From Dreissena polymorpha (Eukaryota; Mollusca; Bivalvia; Myida; Dreissenidae), in NCBI RefSeq assembly GCF_020536995.1, contig NC_068358.1:45505085-45569084 (forward strand): a DNA stretch of 64,000 bases, read 5' to 3'. The first letter of the stretch is position 1; each line of letters begins with the position of its first letter. Both the position numbers and the translations under genes were made by a program. The notes beneath the pieces were generated by a model. The model was not told the DNA's origin. It saw only the letters and a program-made list of their open reading frames with translations, and did not search any database. Positions 1-11,379 of this stretch are shown piece after piece.

Positions 1-630
1 CTTAAAACCATATTTTAAGTTTCATACCAACACCAGAAATAGATATGGAATTGTCACACTCAAACGTTTCCCTGAATATCTAAGTACCCAAATGGCCTAA
101 TTCTGCTGAATGCATGTCACAGTTATGGGTCTTGGTAAGTGATCTCCCATGATGATCACGAAGACATGAGTGAAGTATCAATTGAATATCCCTAGTGGTT
201 AAAGAGATAGGTACTTGTTGCATGCAAAAATTGGCCTAAATTTCATCTTGCATGCAAACCTTAACAGAACTTTTATAAGTACAAAAGGAGACCTTATCCT
301 ACTAAAAAGCTCATCAAAGTTATAGGTATTGGTCATAAAGTCCCTGAAGTCACAAGTCAAGTTTTATTTTAATATCAAAGGTAGATACATATTTATGGAG
401 TAATTGCCTGCAAATGTTAACAACAGCAATGATTCAGTACAAAAGGGGTACAAATTATGCTCAATTGAAAGTAATGGAACTTGGTCAGCAACCTAACACA
501 ATGACCCTGAACATAATCTTCTAATGAATGCATGTCTAGATAGTGACATGAAGATGTTGCAAGTTCATCTTAATCAGAGCATAACGCAGACGCCATCATT
601 TTGGAGTGTTTGGTTATTAGTAATGTAAAA
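1..630. other. no gene seen
   Basis: AT-rich sequence with stops in all frames and no exon-like coding run flanked by splice sites. It may be the continuing intron or the 3' flank of the minus-strand galactosidase gene, whose remaining exons were not found to the left of 2523. No terminator or polyadenylation signal could be tied to that gene here. Confidence 0.4.
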
Positions 631-766
631 ACAAGAGCTGTCAGAGGACAGCGCGCTCGACTATTCGAGTGCTTGACAGTATAACGTAACCCATCATGGG
701 GAAATTGTTCATATTCAATAATTTATTAGACGATCTTTCAAAAATAACAAAAGGAAAAAAAAAATT

Positions 767-797
<31 letters not shown>

Positions 798-1975
798 TTG
801 GGAGGTTGAGAGGGGGGTATAATGTGGGGTGTGGTAATTTATAAGACGATGTTTAAAAAAAAATGTTGGGGGGGTGGGGGGTAAGGGGGTGGGGGGTGAG
901 AGGGGGGTATAATGTGGGGTTTGGAATCCATTGTGGTATTCAGGTAAGTGTTGTTTTGTCAAAGTAATAATAAAATGTGATCATAAATAAAGAAGTTATG
1001 GCAATTAAAGCAAAAGGTTCAATTATCTAAGTGTTAAAGGGGCCATAATTATGTCAAAATGCTTGATACAGTGGTCTGCTCTTGTTTATAGGTTGGGGTC
1101 ATGTTGGTAAACAAGTATGCCACATATAAAAGCAATATGTCAAAGGATATAGGAAATATTTGGGGTAGTACGCAAACTTTGACATAGATTTATCAATAAT
1201 ATGCATATTCTTAGTATAAAAGGGGCAATAATTATGACAAAATGCTTGATAGAGTTGTCTGCTCTTGTTTATAGGTTGGTTAACAAGTATGCAAAATACA
1301 AAAGCAATATGTCAAGGGACAATGAAAATAAATGGGGTAGTACGAAAACTTTAACATTTGCTGCATATTCTAAGTGGAAAAGGGGCCATAATTATGACAA
1401 AATGCTTGATAGAGTTGTCTGCTCTTGTTTATAGGTTGGGGTCATGTTGGTAAACAAGTATGCAAAATATGAAAGCAATATGTCAAGGGACAAAGAAAAT
1501 ATTTGGGGTAGTACGAAAACTTTAACATTTGCTGCATATTCTTAGTGGAAAAGGGGCCATAGTTAAGACAAAATGCTTGATAGAGTTGTCTGCTCTTGTT
1601 TGTAGGTTCGGGTCATGTTGGTAAACAAGTATGCAAAATATGAAAGCAATATGTCAAGGGACAAACAAAATAAATGGGGTAGTACGAAAACTTTAACATT
1701 CGCTGCATATTCTAAGTGGAAAAGGGGCCATAATTATGACAAAATGCTTGATAGAGTTGTCTGCTCTTGTTTATAGGTTGGGGTCATGTTGGTAAACAAG
1801 TATGCAAAATATGAAAGCAATATGTCAAGGGACAAAGAAAATATTTGGGGTAGTACGAAAACTTTAACATTTGCACGCAGACGAAGACGCAGACGCAGAT
1901 GCCGACGCCGGGGTGAGTAGGATAGCTCCACTATACATGTATATATTTCATATATAATAGTCGAGCTAATAATAG
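631..1975 (+). repeat. interspersed element, left copy, with five ~171-bp internal tandem units
   Basis: The element starts near the motif AAGAGCTGTCAGAGGACAG and ends near TAATAGTCGAGCTAA. An inverted copy lies at 19655-20797, which defines both ends. The body (about 1030-1870) holds five tandem units; the repeated GCATATTC motif falls at 1203, 1363, 1534 and 1705, so the period is 171 bp with one 160-bp unit. Near its start is a run of 21 G (777-797) followed by more G tracts to about 915. Open frames here are translations of the repeat. No transposase or reverse transcriptase is visible, so it looks non-autonomous. Confidence 0.7.
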
Positions 1976-2522
1976 CACTGTCATAAAGGAGCATCCTTAT
2001 TATGAAGATGTGCCAAATTTCAACTTTATTTGTCTATTTATTTAACTACATTGATGCAAGTGGTTATAATAATGGACACAAAGAATTAATTAAGGTTCAT
2101 GTGCAGAAAAATTTCAACTTCATATGTCTAGTTAACTATATGGTTGCAAGCGGCTATAACTATGCCCGTAACTAATATATTAGCACCCAGTAAATGTATT
2201 TCTATGTAAAAACTGTAAGCGGAAGCACAGAAAAACAGATATTGGCGTGTGCCATTTATCAAAATGTCAGGACGAAAATTAAATGGAAGTAGACCCACTT
2301 CCTTAGAACAGTATATTAAAAAAAAAGCCAGTTTTTTTTCCACTTCATTATAGTTTGGTTATTGATTTCCAACTTGAAAAGTACCTAAACTTCCGATTTT
2401 AGGTTGCTTAATTGTGCATTTTCCTGATACGATAAGAGAGAACACCTCTACTAGGCGTTATCCGACATCTCTTCAACTATTCCCAGGGGACACCCTGGAT
2501 ACAACAAGGCCCAGATGCTCAC

Positions 2523-5500
2523 CTCGTCAGGGTCATTCCAGTTACCTGGTCCTGCTACCTCTCGGAAACCGTAGGTGTTGTTGCCATAGAAATCGATTGT
2601 GTTGTACACTGAAATGAGTTATTGCCAGAATTAAACATTGATTATTGACTGTGTCATCCATACATGTACATGCAATATACACTACTGTTTGTACACTTCT
2701 TGGTACACTTAAATGAAGTTCTGAAAAATTTAATCTTTAATTAATAACATACAGCACAATTCATATCAGTGCGAGTATCTATTACAGTGTGCAATGATCT
2801 TTATTTCAATCGCAAGCCTATTGATATAATACTTTGTCATTTTTTAAATAAAAATGCTTAGAAAATGTGTTTTATAATAAAGCAAAGTGTAATTATATTA
2901 TTTAAGGATTTGATGAGATCTTATAACCTGTCAGAGTTTTAAACATTTAGCTTTGTCACAAACATTACTAATACCCCTGCACCAGTCGTGCGCTACGATC
3001 AAGAGTAAATACATCACACTTGTTTAGATTGTAGTGCAAGAAACTGGTCTTGAATGTCTACACTACATGGTGATCACATATGTGTAGACTCTATATAGTC
3101 ACTGGATATATGTAGGAGTTGTTGGCTCCAGAAATGTATAACATTTTATGCTGATAGGGTAACATGTCACACAGTGATTCTAATATTCCCCTTATCAAAG
3201 TGCATGTGTAGGGGTACAGGTATAACAAGGAGGACAATCTAACAACATGATAGTCTTACCATAGCTCCAGTCATCTCTAATGTCCACAAAGTTTCTCCAC
3301 ATGTTACAGTGTTGGGCCACCAGCTTGTATTTTGTCTGAATTTATAAGAATTTTTGTATAAGACTTAATGGATGTGCAAAAAATTATCATCTTAGATAAG
3401 CCTGTGCTATCTGCACTGGCTTATAAGGGACAACACTTTCTGCTTCCATGAAATGTTTTCTGTAAAGGAAGTCTCTTCAAAACAAAAGTCCAGTCTATGC
3501 GGAAAATGTCTTCCCAAATAAGCCTGTGCAAACAGAACTATAATATTAAAAATAATCTAAAATAACTTTAACTTCATGGCCAAAAGGTTTAACAGGTTTT
3601 TATTCATTCCTATTCAAATTTAAGTTGATTCATATTCGGGGCTTATCGGAGAAAAGGCCCTAGTTATGCACACACTTTCCAAATTATCATTCAAAAGCAT
3701 TTCAAACACTTTTTTATTATTTATGTACATGTATTTCAATTGATAATTATTTGTAAAAAAAAAATTAATAGTTTTAATTTAATATTTTTCTAAGTGATTA
3801 GTGTAATTTGGCTAGTTTGATTATGACACATACATTCGTTTTTGATTCTGTAACACATACAGTTTGAATTTGTCGATTTGCCCATCTGAGAAGTCCTTTC
3901 AATTACAGTCAAACTTAAACGCACCGACCTGCGATCCTGAACATGCCGGCCAGCTGCACGCATACAGTATGGGCCGGTTTGTGACCCGAGTGCTCTGATT
4001 CAGGAAAAACTCCATCACCTGGTAGCCTGAATAATGGAGAAATCACTGATATGAACAACGAACAGGAAAAACTCCATCGCCTGGTAGCCTAAACAATGGA
4101 GCAATCACTGATATGAACAACGAACAGGAAAAACTCCATCGCCTGGTAGCCTAAACAATGGAGCAATCACTGATATGAACAACGAACAGGAAAAACTCCA
4201 TCGCCTGGTAGCCTAAACAATGGAGCAATCACTGATATGAACATTGAACAGGAAAAACTCCATCGCCTGGTAGCCTAAACAATGGAGCAATCACTGATAT
4301 GAACAACGAACAGGAAAAACTCCATCGCCTGGTAGCCTAAACAATGGAGCAATCACTGATATGAACAACGAACAGGAAAAACTCCATCGCCTGGTAGCCT
4401 AAACAATGGAGCAATCACTGATATGAACAACGAACAGGAAAAACTCCATCGCCTGGTAGCCTAAACAATGGAGCAATCACTGATATGAACAACGAACAGG
4501 AAAAACTCCATCACCTGGTAGCCTAAACAATGGAGCAATCACTGATATGAACAACGAACAGGAAAAACTCCATCACCTGGTAGCCTAAACAATGGAGCAA
4601 TCACTGATAATAAGCCTCCCTCCGGGAGAAAATGGGGCTTAATGAATGTGCAAAATGTGTCTGTCCTGATTAGCCTGTGCAGTCCCCGCAGGCTTATGGT
4701 ATGTATATGCGATCCTTAAGTCATGGCCAGTTTTGAACCCTGGGACATTATCAATCAGCAGTAATATTCTAAGTATAAAAGCGCTGATTGTTGTGGTTTC
4801 GGAGGATATAATTTTTTTTAATCATGTGAACCCTGCAGTGTGGCCTATTTTTGACTCCAATGAAATAATTGTAACAAACTCAGAAGAGGGTCGTTGTACA
4901 ATATTACACAACAAATATTAAATCCAAACTCTTGATGTTTCAGAAAATAAGAATGTTTAATTATTACTACATGTATAGAAGTAATTACTTTATCACACAA
5001 CAAATATTCGACCCCTTACCTATGTGTTTAAGGAGAAGATTCTTAAAGATTTAATGTTAAACCCGTTACCACTTAGATATGTATATTTACACATTTGTAG
5101 TCCTTTAGAAAGTTACATTTAGTTAAAGACCTTTCTTACTAAATTCAAGTTTTAAAGGCTACATTTCCAATCCTTATATACTGATGAGCAGCAAAGGACA
5201 TAAAACCTGAACAGACTGCGAGTTACTATGCTATTATAATTGCAGGTCAGAGTTATAGAAACTTGGTAAGTGATGTCACAATATAACCCCTAACACAAGT
5301 GTAAAGTTTCAATCAATTATGGTAGCGTTAGTATAATCAGTAATATTTAGATATTACACCTCAAGCTTTACTAGTACATTATAAAGCAGAAAGTGTTGTC
5401 CCTGATTAGCCGCTGCCCATGCGGACTAAACAGGCTAAGACCAGTTTTCCCAAAACAAGCCTAAATTAAAATTGAAACCTGTTTCTAAGTCCTCCAGTCC

Positions 5501-7935
5501 ACCTGCCCAGCAGCAGTCAAGTTTCAGCATGTCTACGCCCCAGCTGGCAAAGGTCTCAGCATCTGTCTGTAGGTAGAACTTGCTGCCAGGGTAGAGCTTG
5601 CATGTGTGAAGACCCATGTCAGCATAGATGCCAAGTCTCAAACCTTTGGAATGGATCTGAAGATTAAAGATATATATATGTTATCAAGTCCATTTAGTGC
5701 AGCCTTATGGATTGGATGACAGCCTATCTTTTAAATATTGAATTATTAATTTTTGTTGCTATTATTAGAACTTTATGTTTCTCATTTATTATCATGACAA
5801 TTTATTACTAGGGTATCAAATAAAGAAAAAGAAGTATTTATAAATATGACAAATATGTTATATAATTATAATTATATATTTTCAATAGATTTACATGATT
5901 TAAAAAGCATAATCGAGTAATGAATATATATTGTATACCGTAGTATTCACAAATCAGTTTCATAGCCTCACATAAGAAACATGAAGTTAATGCAATGCTT
6001 ACCAAACACCCTTTATCAATTAGAAAAATATATGGAAAGGTTAAACCACACACAAAATATAGTTTACCATATCAACAACTTGTCTGCTTACCGCTAGAGA
6101 CTCAGAAATATTTAGCTGCTTTTGATATAAATTATGTACCCTAGCCTGAAAAAGCCCCGACCACAATTGAGATTGAAACCGGGACTTACCGCTTCAAAAT
6201 CAGACAGACACTGTACCGCCCTGCTATAAAAGCTAGCTCATATAGAAAGGCAGTATAAGTTCCCCTTATACTGACCTTACTACATGTACATAAACCCCCT
6301 CCATTTGCAAAATTCTTCCACAAATTTTCTACTGCCATGACATCTTTGGGATGTCTGACACACACATTGTTTTTTTTCGATGGGTGCCAATATAACCCAA
6401 CTATGAAAAATCCCCACAATGGAGATTGAACCCTAGGCCTTCAGGTTCCAAATCAGGCAGACACTCTACCTACCTCGTCACTATAAAAGCTAGCTCAGCA
6501 AGGCAGTATAAGTTCTCATTATAAAGAACCCTGCTACAATAATATTTAAATGAACAGACATTTACACTCAGGGAGGCTTTTCAAAGAAATTGCCTAATCT
6601 ACATACTCAAATTCATGAACAATTTATACCTTTTACAGACTCAGTATTAAAAAATTACAAAAAAACTAACAGGTTACTCTAGTTTTGTATCAGGTGAGGC
6701 CTAGAATAAAATAATGGCATTTTTTTACTTGTGCAGAGCCTGATGGGAGTTTTTTCTGTTTATTTTAATACTAACCTTCATTGTTTTACAGAAATAATGA
6801 AAGCAAATACTCTTTAACGTTAATTTACCTGTTGAATGACATTATGTTGAGATTTCAGACCTGTTTTTATTTTTTAAATATTTGTAAAATTAATGCGTTG
6901 CTGTTATTCTTTCTTCTAGTGTCTCAAATGTACTACATTCTTGTATCAAATTGCTTGTTTTCTTGAACCTGATTCATTTTTACCAAAAATGCTGACTTTG
7001 CAGTTGATTCTGAGTAATATGACAAACTTCTAAAAACTGACTGAAATAAACACCTACCATATACCTCAAAATTATATCAGGCACCTTTGTATCAGGTAGA
7101 TCAACATAATGGTATGTTTAAATATTATAATTGTCTCAGAAAAACCATAACCTTGTTTCTGAAAAAAGTAAAAACACATAATAAATATAACGGATTTTTA
7201 AAAATCTTTCCTTCAATGAACGATGATGAATAAAAAAGAAGCCCTTCATACTGAGGTCGGTAAATAATACAAGCAGTAAAAGGAAAAAACATGTGCAGAT
7301 CTACATGCAAGACTTCTTACATAATCAGCCAGTGCTTTGATGCCACTGGGAAACCTGGCTGGATCAGGCTGCAGACGACCGTCCGGTCCCCGTTCTGGGA
7401 GCATCCAGCAGTCATCAATTGATACGTACTGGTACCCAGCATCTCTGTATCCATTGCTTGCCATTGCGTCTGCTATCTGCATGAACAGCCGCTCACTGAA
7501 GACAATGCACACAAGTGCTTGTAAATAGTAATAAATAAAGTTTGAACAATCATTTAATGCTCTGTGATGTAACAAATAAAGGCTGTTAATGGTCAACTTG
7601 ACTTTACATAACAATTAATTTTCATTGTAAAATGTATTTATATAAAATAAAAATATTGAAAGTATTGGTCCTAAATATTGGTCATGCTCAAACTACTTTG
7701 AATATATTATTCGATGTCAAATGCAAATCCATGGTCTTATAATGAACTAACTACCTGATACAATTGTCTGGATCATCTTTGCAGTTCAGATTACATCGGA
7801 ACCTCTGCCATTGCATCCAACCCATAGGGGGTGTCCTGGCCAGTCCATTATCAAGCGCTGCTGTCAATGACAGAAACTGCAACACTAGCAGGACAAGGGC
7901 TTCTACTGCTCTCATATCTGACGACAACTTAGGTG
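2523..7935 (-). CDS. NAGA: alpha-N-acetylgalactosaminidase/alpha-galactosidase A-like glycosidase (GH27), six 5' exons, 3' part not found
   Basis: A lysosomal enzyme of this family removes terminal alpha-linked galactose or N-acetylgalactosamine from glycolipids and glycoproteins. Exons (minus strand): 7935-7755 (ATG at 7915), 7495-7321, 5656-5479, 4026-3929, 3335-3260, 2608-2523. All introns are GT-AG and the phases join without a break. Exon 1 encodes a hydrophobic signal peptide followed by [11 protein letters not shown]. Exon 2 has the family motif SIDDCW and [10 protein letters not shown]. Exon 3 has GIYADMG and MLKLDCCW, whose Asp is the expected nucleophile. Exon 4 has YACSWPAC. Exon 5 has [11 protein letters not shown], carrying the expected acid/base Asp. 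Exon 6 has [11 protein letters not shown]. The Ser and Ala of CSWPA match human NAGA rather than the Glu and Leu of GLA, so NAGA-type specificity is inferred; other segments (for example GLEDLETG) look nearer GLA. An acceptor just before the ATG exon implies an upstream 5' UTR exon. The C-terminal third is missing from the window. Confidence 0.93.
3365..3540. repeat. partial copy of foldback family A, in an intron
   Basis: The stretch holds diverged forms of the family signature: a TAAGCCTGTGC arm, an opposed GGCTTATAAGGGACAACACTTTC arm split by a short spacer, and the AAGGAAGTCTCTTC middle. The full-length members are at 43540-43772 and 45991-46246. This copy is old and lacks clear ends. Confidence 0.5.
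4001..4609 (-). repeat. 62-bp minisatellite built from the start of galactosidase exon 4 and its splice acceptor
   Basis: Ten units start at 4002, 4064, 4126, 4188, 4250, 4312, 4374, 4436, 4498 and 4560, the last one partial. Read on the gene strand, each unit is 26 nt matching the first 26 nt of exon 4 (GCTACCAGG...TTTTTCCTG) plus 36 nt of intron ending in an AG acceptor. The unit at 4001-4026 is the real exon start; the other nine lie upstream in the intron and keep the AG just before GCTACC. Units 2-8 share one base change (CATCGCC for CATCACC), and unit 4 has an extra variant (ACATTG), so the array was partly homogenised. Confidence 0.92.
4611..4712. repeat. fragment of foldback family A
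   Basis: It contains GGGGCTTAATGAATGTGC followed by CCTGATTAGCCTGTGCAGTC and GCAGGCTTA, the left-arm signature of family A. It abuts the end of the 62-bp minisatellite, so one boundary of that array is a transposon fragment. Confidence 0.55.
5053..5240. repeat. degraded copy of the TTAA element seen at 21119-21352, opposite orientation
   Basis: Shared blocks with 21119-21352 read in reverse: TTTCTTACTAAATTCAAG, the TTTTAAAGGCT stretch, TGATGAGCAGCAAA and ACAGACTGCGAGT. The ends are eroded and only one possible TTAA remains at the left. It lies in the intron between galactosidase exons 3 and 4. Confidence 0.55.
5383..5455. repeat. fragment of foldback family A near galactosidase exon 3
   Basis: GCAGAAAGTGTTGTCCCTGA, TTAGCCGCTGCCCATGCGGA and the following AGGCTAAGACCAGTTTTCCC match the right arm of family A. 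It starts about 25 nt past the exon 3 donor on the gene strand, so it lies just inside the intron. Confidence 0.5.
6137..6540 (-). repeat. tRNA-derived SINE, two degraded tandem units
   Basis: Two units (about 6137-6390 and 6391-6540) match the better preserved tandem pair at 48820-49224. Read on the minus strand, each has a tRNA-like A-box region, TCTGCCTGATTTGGAACC, and a degraded B-box in place of GGTTCGATCCC. It lies in the intron between galactosidase exons 2 and 3. It is too diverged to be a working tRNA gene. Confidence 0.65.
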
Positions 7936-8846
7936 CTGTAAAATAAACATAATGAAGCTTATGAAAAATAATGTTAGTAGTGTTATGGTAATATTAAACA
8001 CAAGTAAACGAGTACACAAAAAATAAACACAATTTATTTATGCCTAATCAGTGGTGTAAAATTTTGCTAAAAGCAAGTCGCCCTGCAGGGCCACCAGAGT
8101 ACAAAATTAGGTCACCCATACTTATTTTGTGGTTGCGCCGAATTTTTTACAGTAAAATGATAATGATTCTATGTTTTAAGTAATCAGTTGTTCACTTTAC
8201 TACACTGCAGATCCATGGATCATGATCGCGATATAACTTGCGATGCACATGTATAGCACATCATTTGTTTAATATAATTTATTTAAACAACTCTATTGGC
8301 TTACCCATTTAAATGAATTACATCTGCGTTAAATTATCAAACTAATTAAGTTAAATAAATATCTCATAGCAATTATGGGTTATACGAACAGGTAACAATG
8401 TTAAGTCCCAAAAGTGTACCCAATTTTTTCTACACACAAGACACATGATGACGTGAAATTAGCTGATGTAAAATTCAGACAATGCATGTATTTCGTGTGT
8501 AAGGAAAAAAGTACATCACTTGATTCCTAATGCCACAGTGAAGACGTTTCCATGGGAAGTACGTGCTATAAGCTACTGACGTGAGACTGTTACAATTCCA
8601 GGGTGTTGAGCATTTGGCCAGTATGCTTGTTGCTCTATGAGTGAAGACACAGAGAAGGTGCGAAAAATGGGATTGAACAGGATTTCAGGATTTATTCATA
8701 GAAAGGAACTTTATGTTGATGAAAATGCGGTCATCCGATCGGGCGAGTGTTTCAGAATTGAATTCCCCGGATGCTAATAGTAAGTCACCAATGCGAGCGG
8801 GCGACTGGAATTTTATACCCCTGCTAATGAATGATATAAATAGAAA

Positions 8847-9329
8847 CAAGAGATGTGTTCGTCAGAAACACAATGCCCCCTATTGCGCCGCTTTGAATTT
8901 TTTTTTTGACCTTTGACCTTGAAGGATGACCTTGACCTTGAACTTCCACCACTCAAAATGTGCAGCTTCATGAGAATGCCGCTTTGCAAAAAAATAATTT
9001 TTGTTGACCTTTGACCTTGAAGGATGACCTTGACCTTGAACTTCCACCACTCAAAATGTGCAGCTTCATGAGAACGCCGCTTTGAACATTTTTTTTTTAC
9101 CTTTGACCTTGAAGGATGACCTTGACCTTGAACTTCCACCACTCAAAATGTGCAGCTTCATGAGATACACATGCATGCCAAATATCAAGTTTCTATATTC
9201 AATAATGCAAAAGTTATGGCCAACGTTAAAGGATTTTTTTCTGACGGACGGACAGACTGACATACACACATACTAACATACTGACAGACTGTTCAACTGC
9301 TATATGCCACCCTACTGGGGGCATAAAAA
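8847..9329. repeat. interspersed element with three ~95-bp internal units
   Basis: It runs from ACAAGAGATGTGTTCGTCAG and ACAATGCCCCCTATTGCGCC to CCACCCTACTGGGGGCATAA. Three units with the motif GACCTTTGACCTTGAAGGAT start near 8908, 9006 and 9099. The opposite orientation copy is at 14336-14701. The CCCCCTA...TAGGGGG ends are inverted, as in a short non-autonomous element. Open frames in it are repeat translations. Confidence 0.7.
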
Positions 9330-11379
9330 CAAAGAAAATGGGTACACACAAAAATATACACAATTTATTTATGCCTTATGAATGATAATAGCATTACTGA
9401 GTGTCATGTTAATATTTCTTAGCTACAATAGCTAAATGAACATGGTTTATACAATATTAATAATCTATGGTGAAGAGCAGATATTATGATTGTTCAAATG
9501 CATGCACAATATTGACCATCTGAAATGGGACAAACTGTTTTGGTTGTCACAAAAAGATTTGCATGGTTATTCTTGGAAACTCCAGACATTAAAGAGCAAA
9601 AAGAATATCAGAATTAATTATTTTTACATTAAAGCTATTTTATTTTGGAACGGTCTAAACGAATGAACTATTTCATCAGATGATCACGATGTTAACTAGC
9701 TGAAATAATTCGCGTTCAGAATAAGAGTCTGCCATAGCAAAAATCATCAAAAGACTCTATGGCGGCAATTTGTATTGACTAGATGTTAACCTTTTCCAGA
9801 GACGTAGATAACATGTCTCTGCCTTTTCAAAACCCAACTAAAACATGAAAACTGGAACAAACAATTTTTTAACAATTATATTAAGCGCACTATACAATAA
9901 ATTAGTATTCTCATATGTTTTAGAAAATCTACAAGAAGTCAATAATCTGAATGGACAGGATAGCTAAACTGCTAAAATTATGGCCCTAAGATCAAGGCAT
10001 GAAACACCTTATCATAACTTATAAGTATGGAGCAGGATGACATCGAACCAAATAGAGTATCTTTTCTAAAAAATAATAAGTAATAATAACTTTGAAGTTA
10101 TCACTCTCATAGGACTATCTACTCAAACTTTTCCTGTATATTCGGCCACTTAAGAGTGAAATTGACTTTTTCTACTGAATGAAAAGATTTTCAGTGCAAG
10201 TGAGACATTTAATTAAACATTTTATATCTTCCCCACAAAAGTATGGCAAAATAATTTACAAGGCAGGTATTTCCTTAGTAACAGGCCAATTCTAGGTGTG
10301 CACCCTAGCAACCCTGATGTGTTGGTGTCTTTCATATCAATCTGTTCAGTCATCATTTTTATAGAAAAACATAAAAACGTTTTAAGTAATTTGGATATAA
10401 ATCACTAAATTAATATTCTTATAGACTAATAAACACAAAAATACTGTTAAAACGTGAATATTTGCAGAATTATTGGTATTTACACAGCATGGGTAGCAGA
10501 TTTTACATAATTTTTACCAAAATTTAATTGTTCCCTAAAAAAAATCAAAATTCACATGTGTTTAACCAAAATACAACATCTATGTTATAGATTTTTCTAA
10601 ATAAGCATAACTAACTTAAGTTTTATCAGGAATATGTCTTAATGATCAAAATAAGGGGGTGGATGAATCTATAGGAATGGATGAAACTATAGGAAAGAAG
10701 GACATGTATCACTCTGCAACTAAGCTATTGAGTAAAATTCTTTTTGATCATACCCTCTTTGCAATTATTTTCAATCAAATACACATAATTGACATAAAAC
10801 CTTAAACACAAGATGATTTAAGTCATAGTTACACATTTTTTTGCAAAATATTACTTCCTTATCTTCACCGGTTCTCTTTCCGAAACAACAACAACAACGT
10901 ATACAACAACAACAATATATACAACAACAACAAGCTAATTATTGTAAATTTGGACTTTAGTAAGTTTCTCCACTTTTGTTAATTAAAAGCATGTCCTCGG
11001 ATGTTGGCTTATACGAATGGTGATTGAAAATAGTACTATGAAATAACTTCAATTCACTGAACTCAATCAGTTGGTCTAATAATTTTGATTTCACAAGTAT
11101 ATGTAAGTTATGTGTGTTTGTGTGAAATCAAAATGGTTTGGCATTCTGAATAAGATTGAAATATAAATAATAAAACGCATTTTTGGAATTGGAATAATCA
11201 ATGACTAAACTGACTAAAAGGTGAAAGAATATGTCAATGTCTAGATTTTCTTGTCAAACTATGACTCTCTAGAGGTATTACTGTTTTGGTAAGAGGTATC
11301 TTACCAAAATCTATTCAAAATGTATGCAAATTAATTCCTTATAAATGTTTTCTTTTCTCTATAGTTTTGGCGATTCAGA
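9330..11379. other. intergenic region between the two head-to-head genes; no gene seen
   Basis: It is AT-rich with only short random frames and a short AAC tract near 10886-10932. Because the galactosidase ATG exon (7915, minus) and the FBXW5 ATG exon (11380, plus) both have an acceptor-like AG with a pyrimidine tract just upstream, non-coding first exons and both promoters probably lie between 7936 and 11360. I could not place them. Confidence 0.4.

Noticed and set aside
1201-1994. Small proteins with LIELSALVYRLVNKYAKYKS
   Set aside because: They are translations of a 171-bp tandem repeat with varying frames and stops.
4001-4609. CRISPR-like array of regular repeats
   Set aside because: The units are one continuous 62-bp tandem repeat with no variable spacers, and they derive from a host exon.
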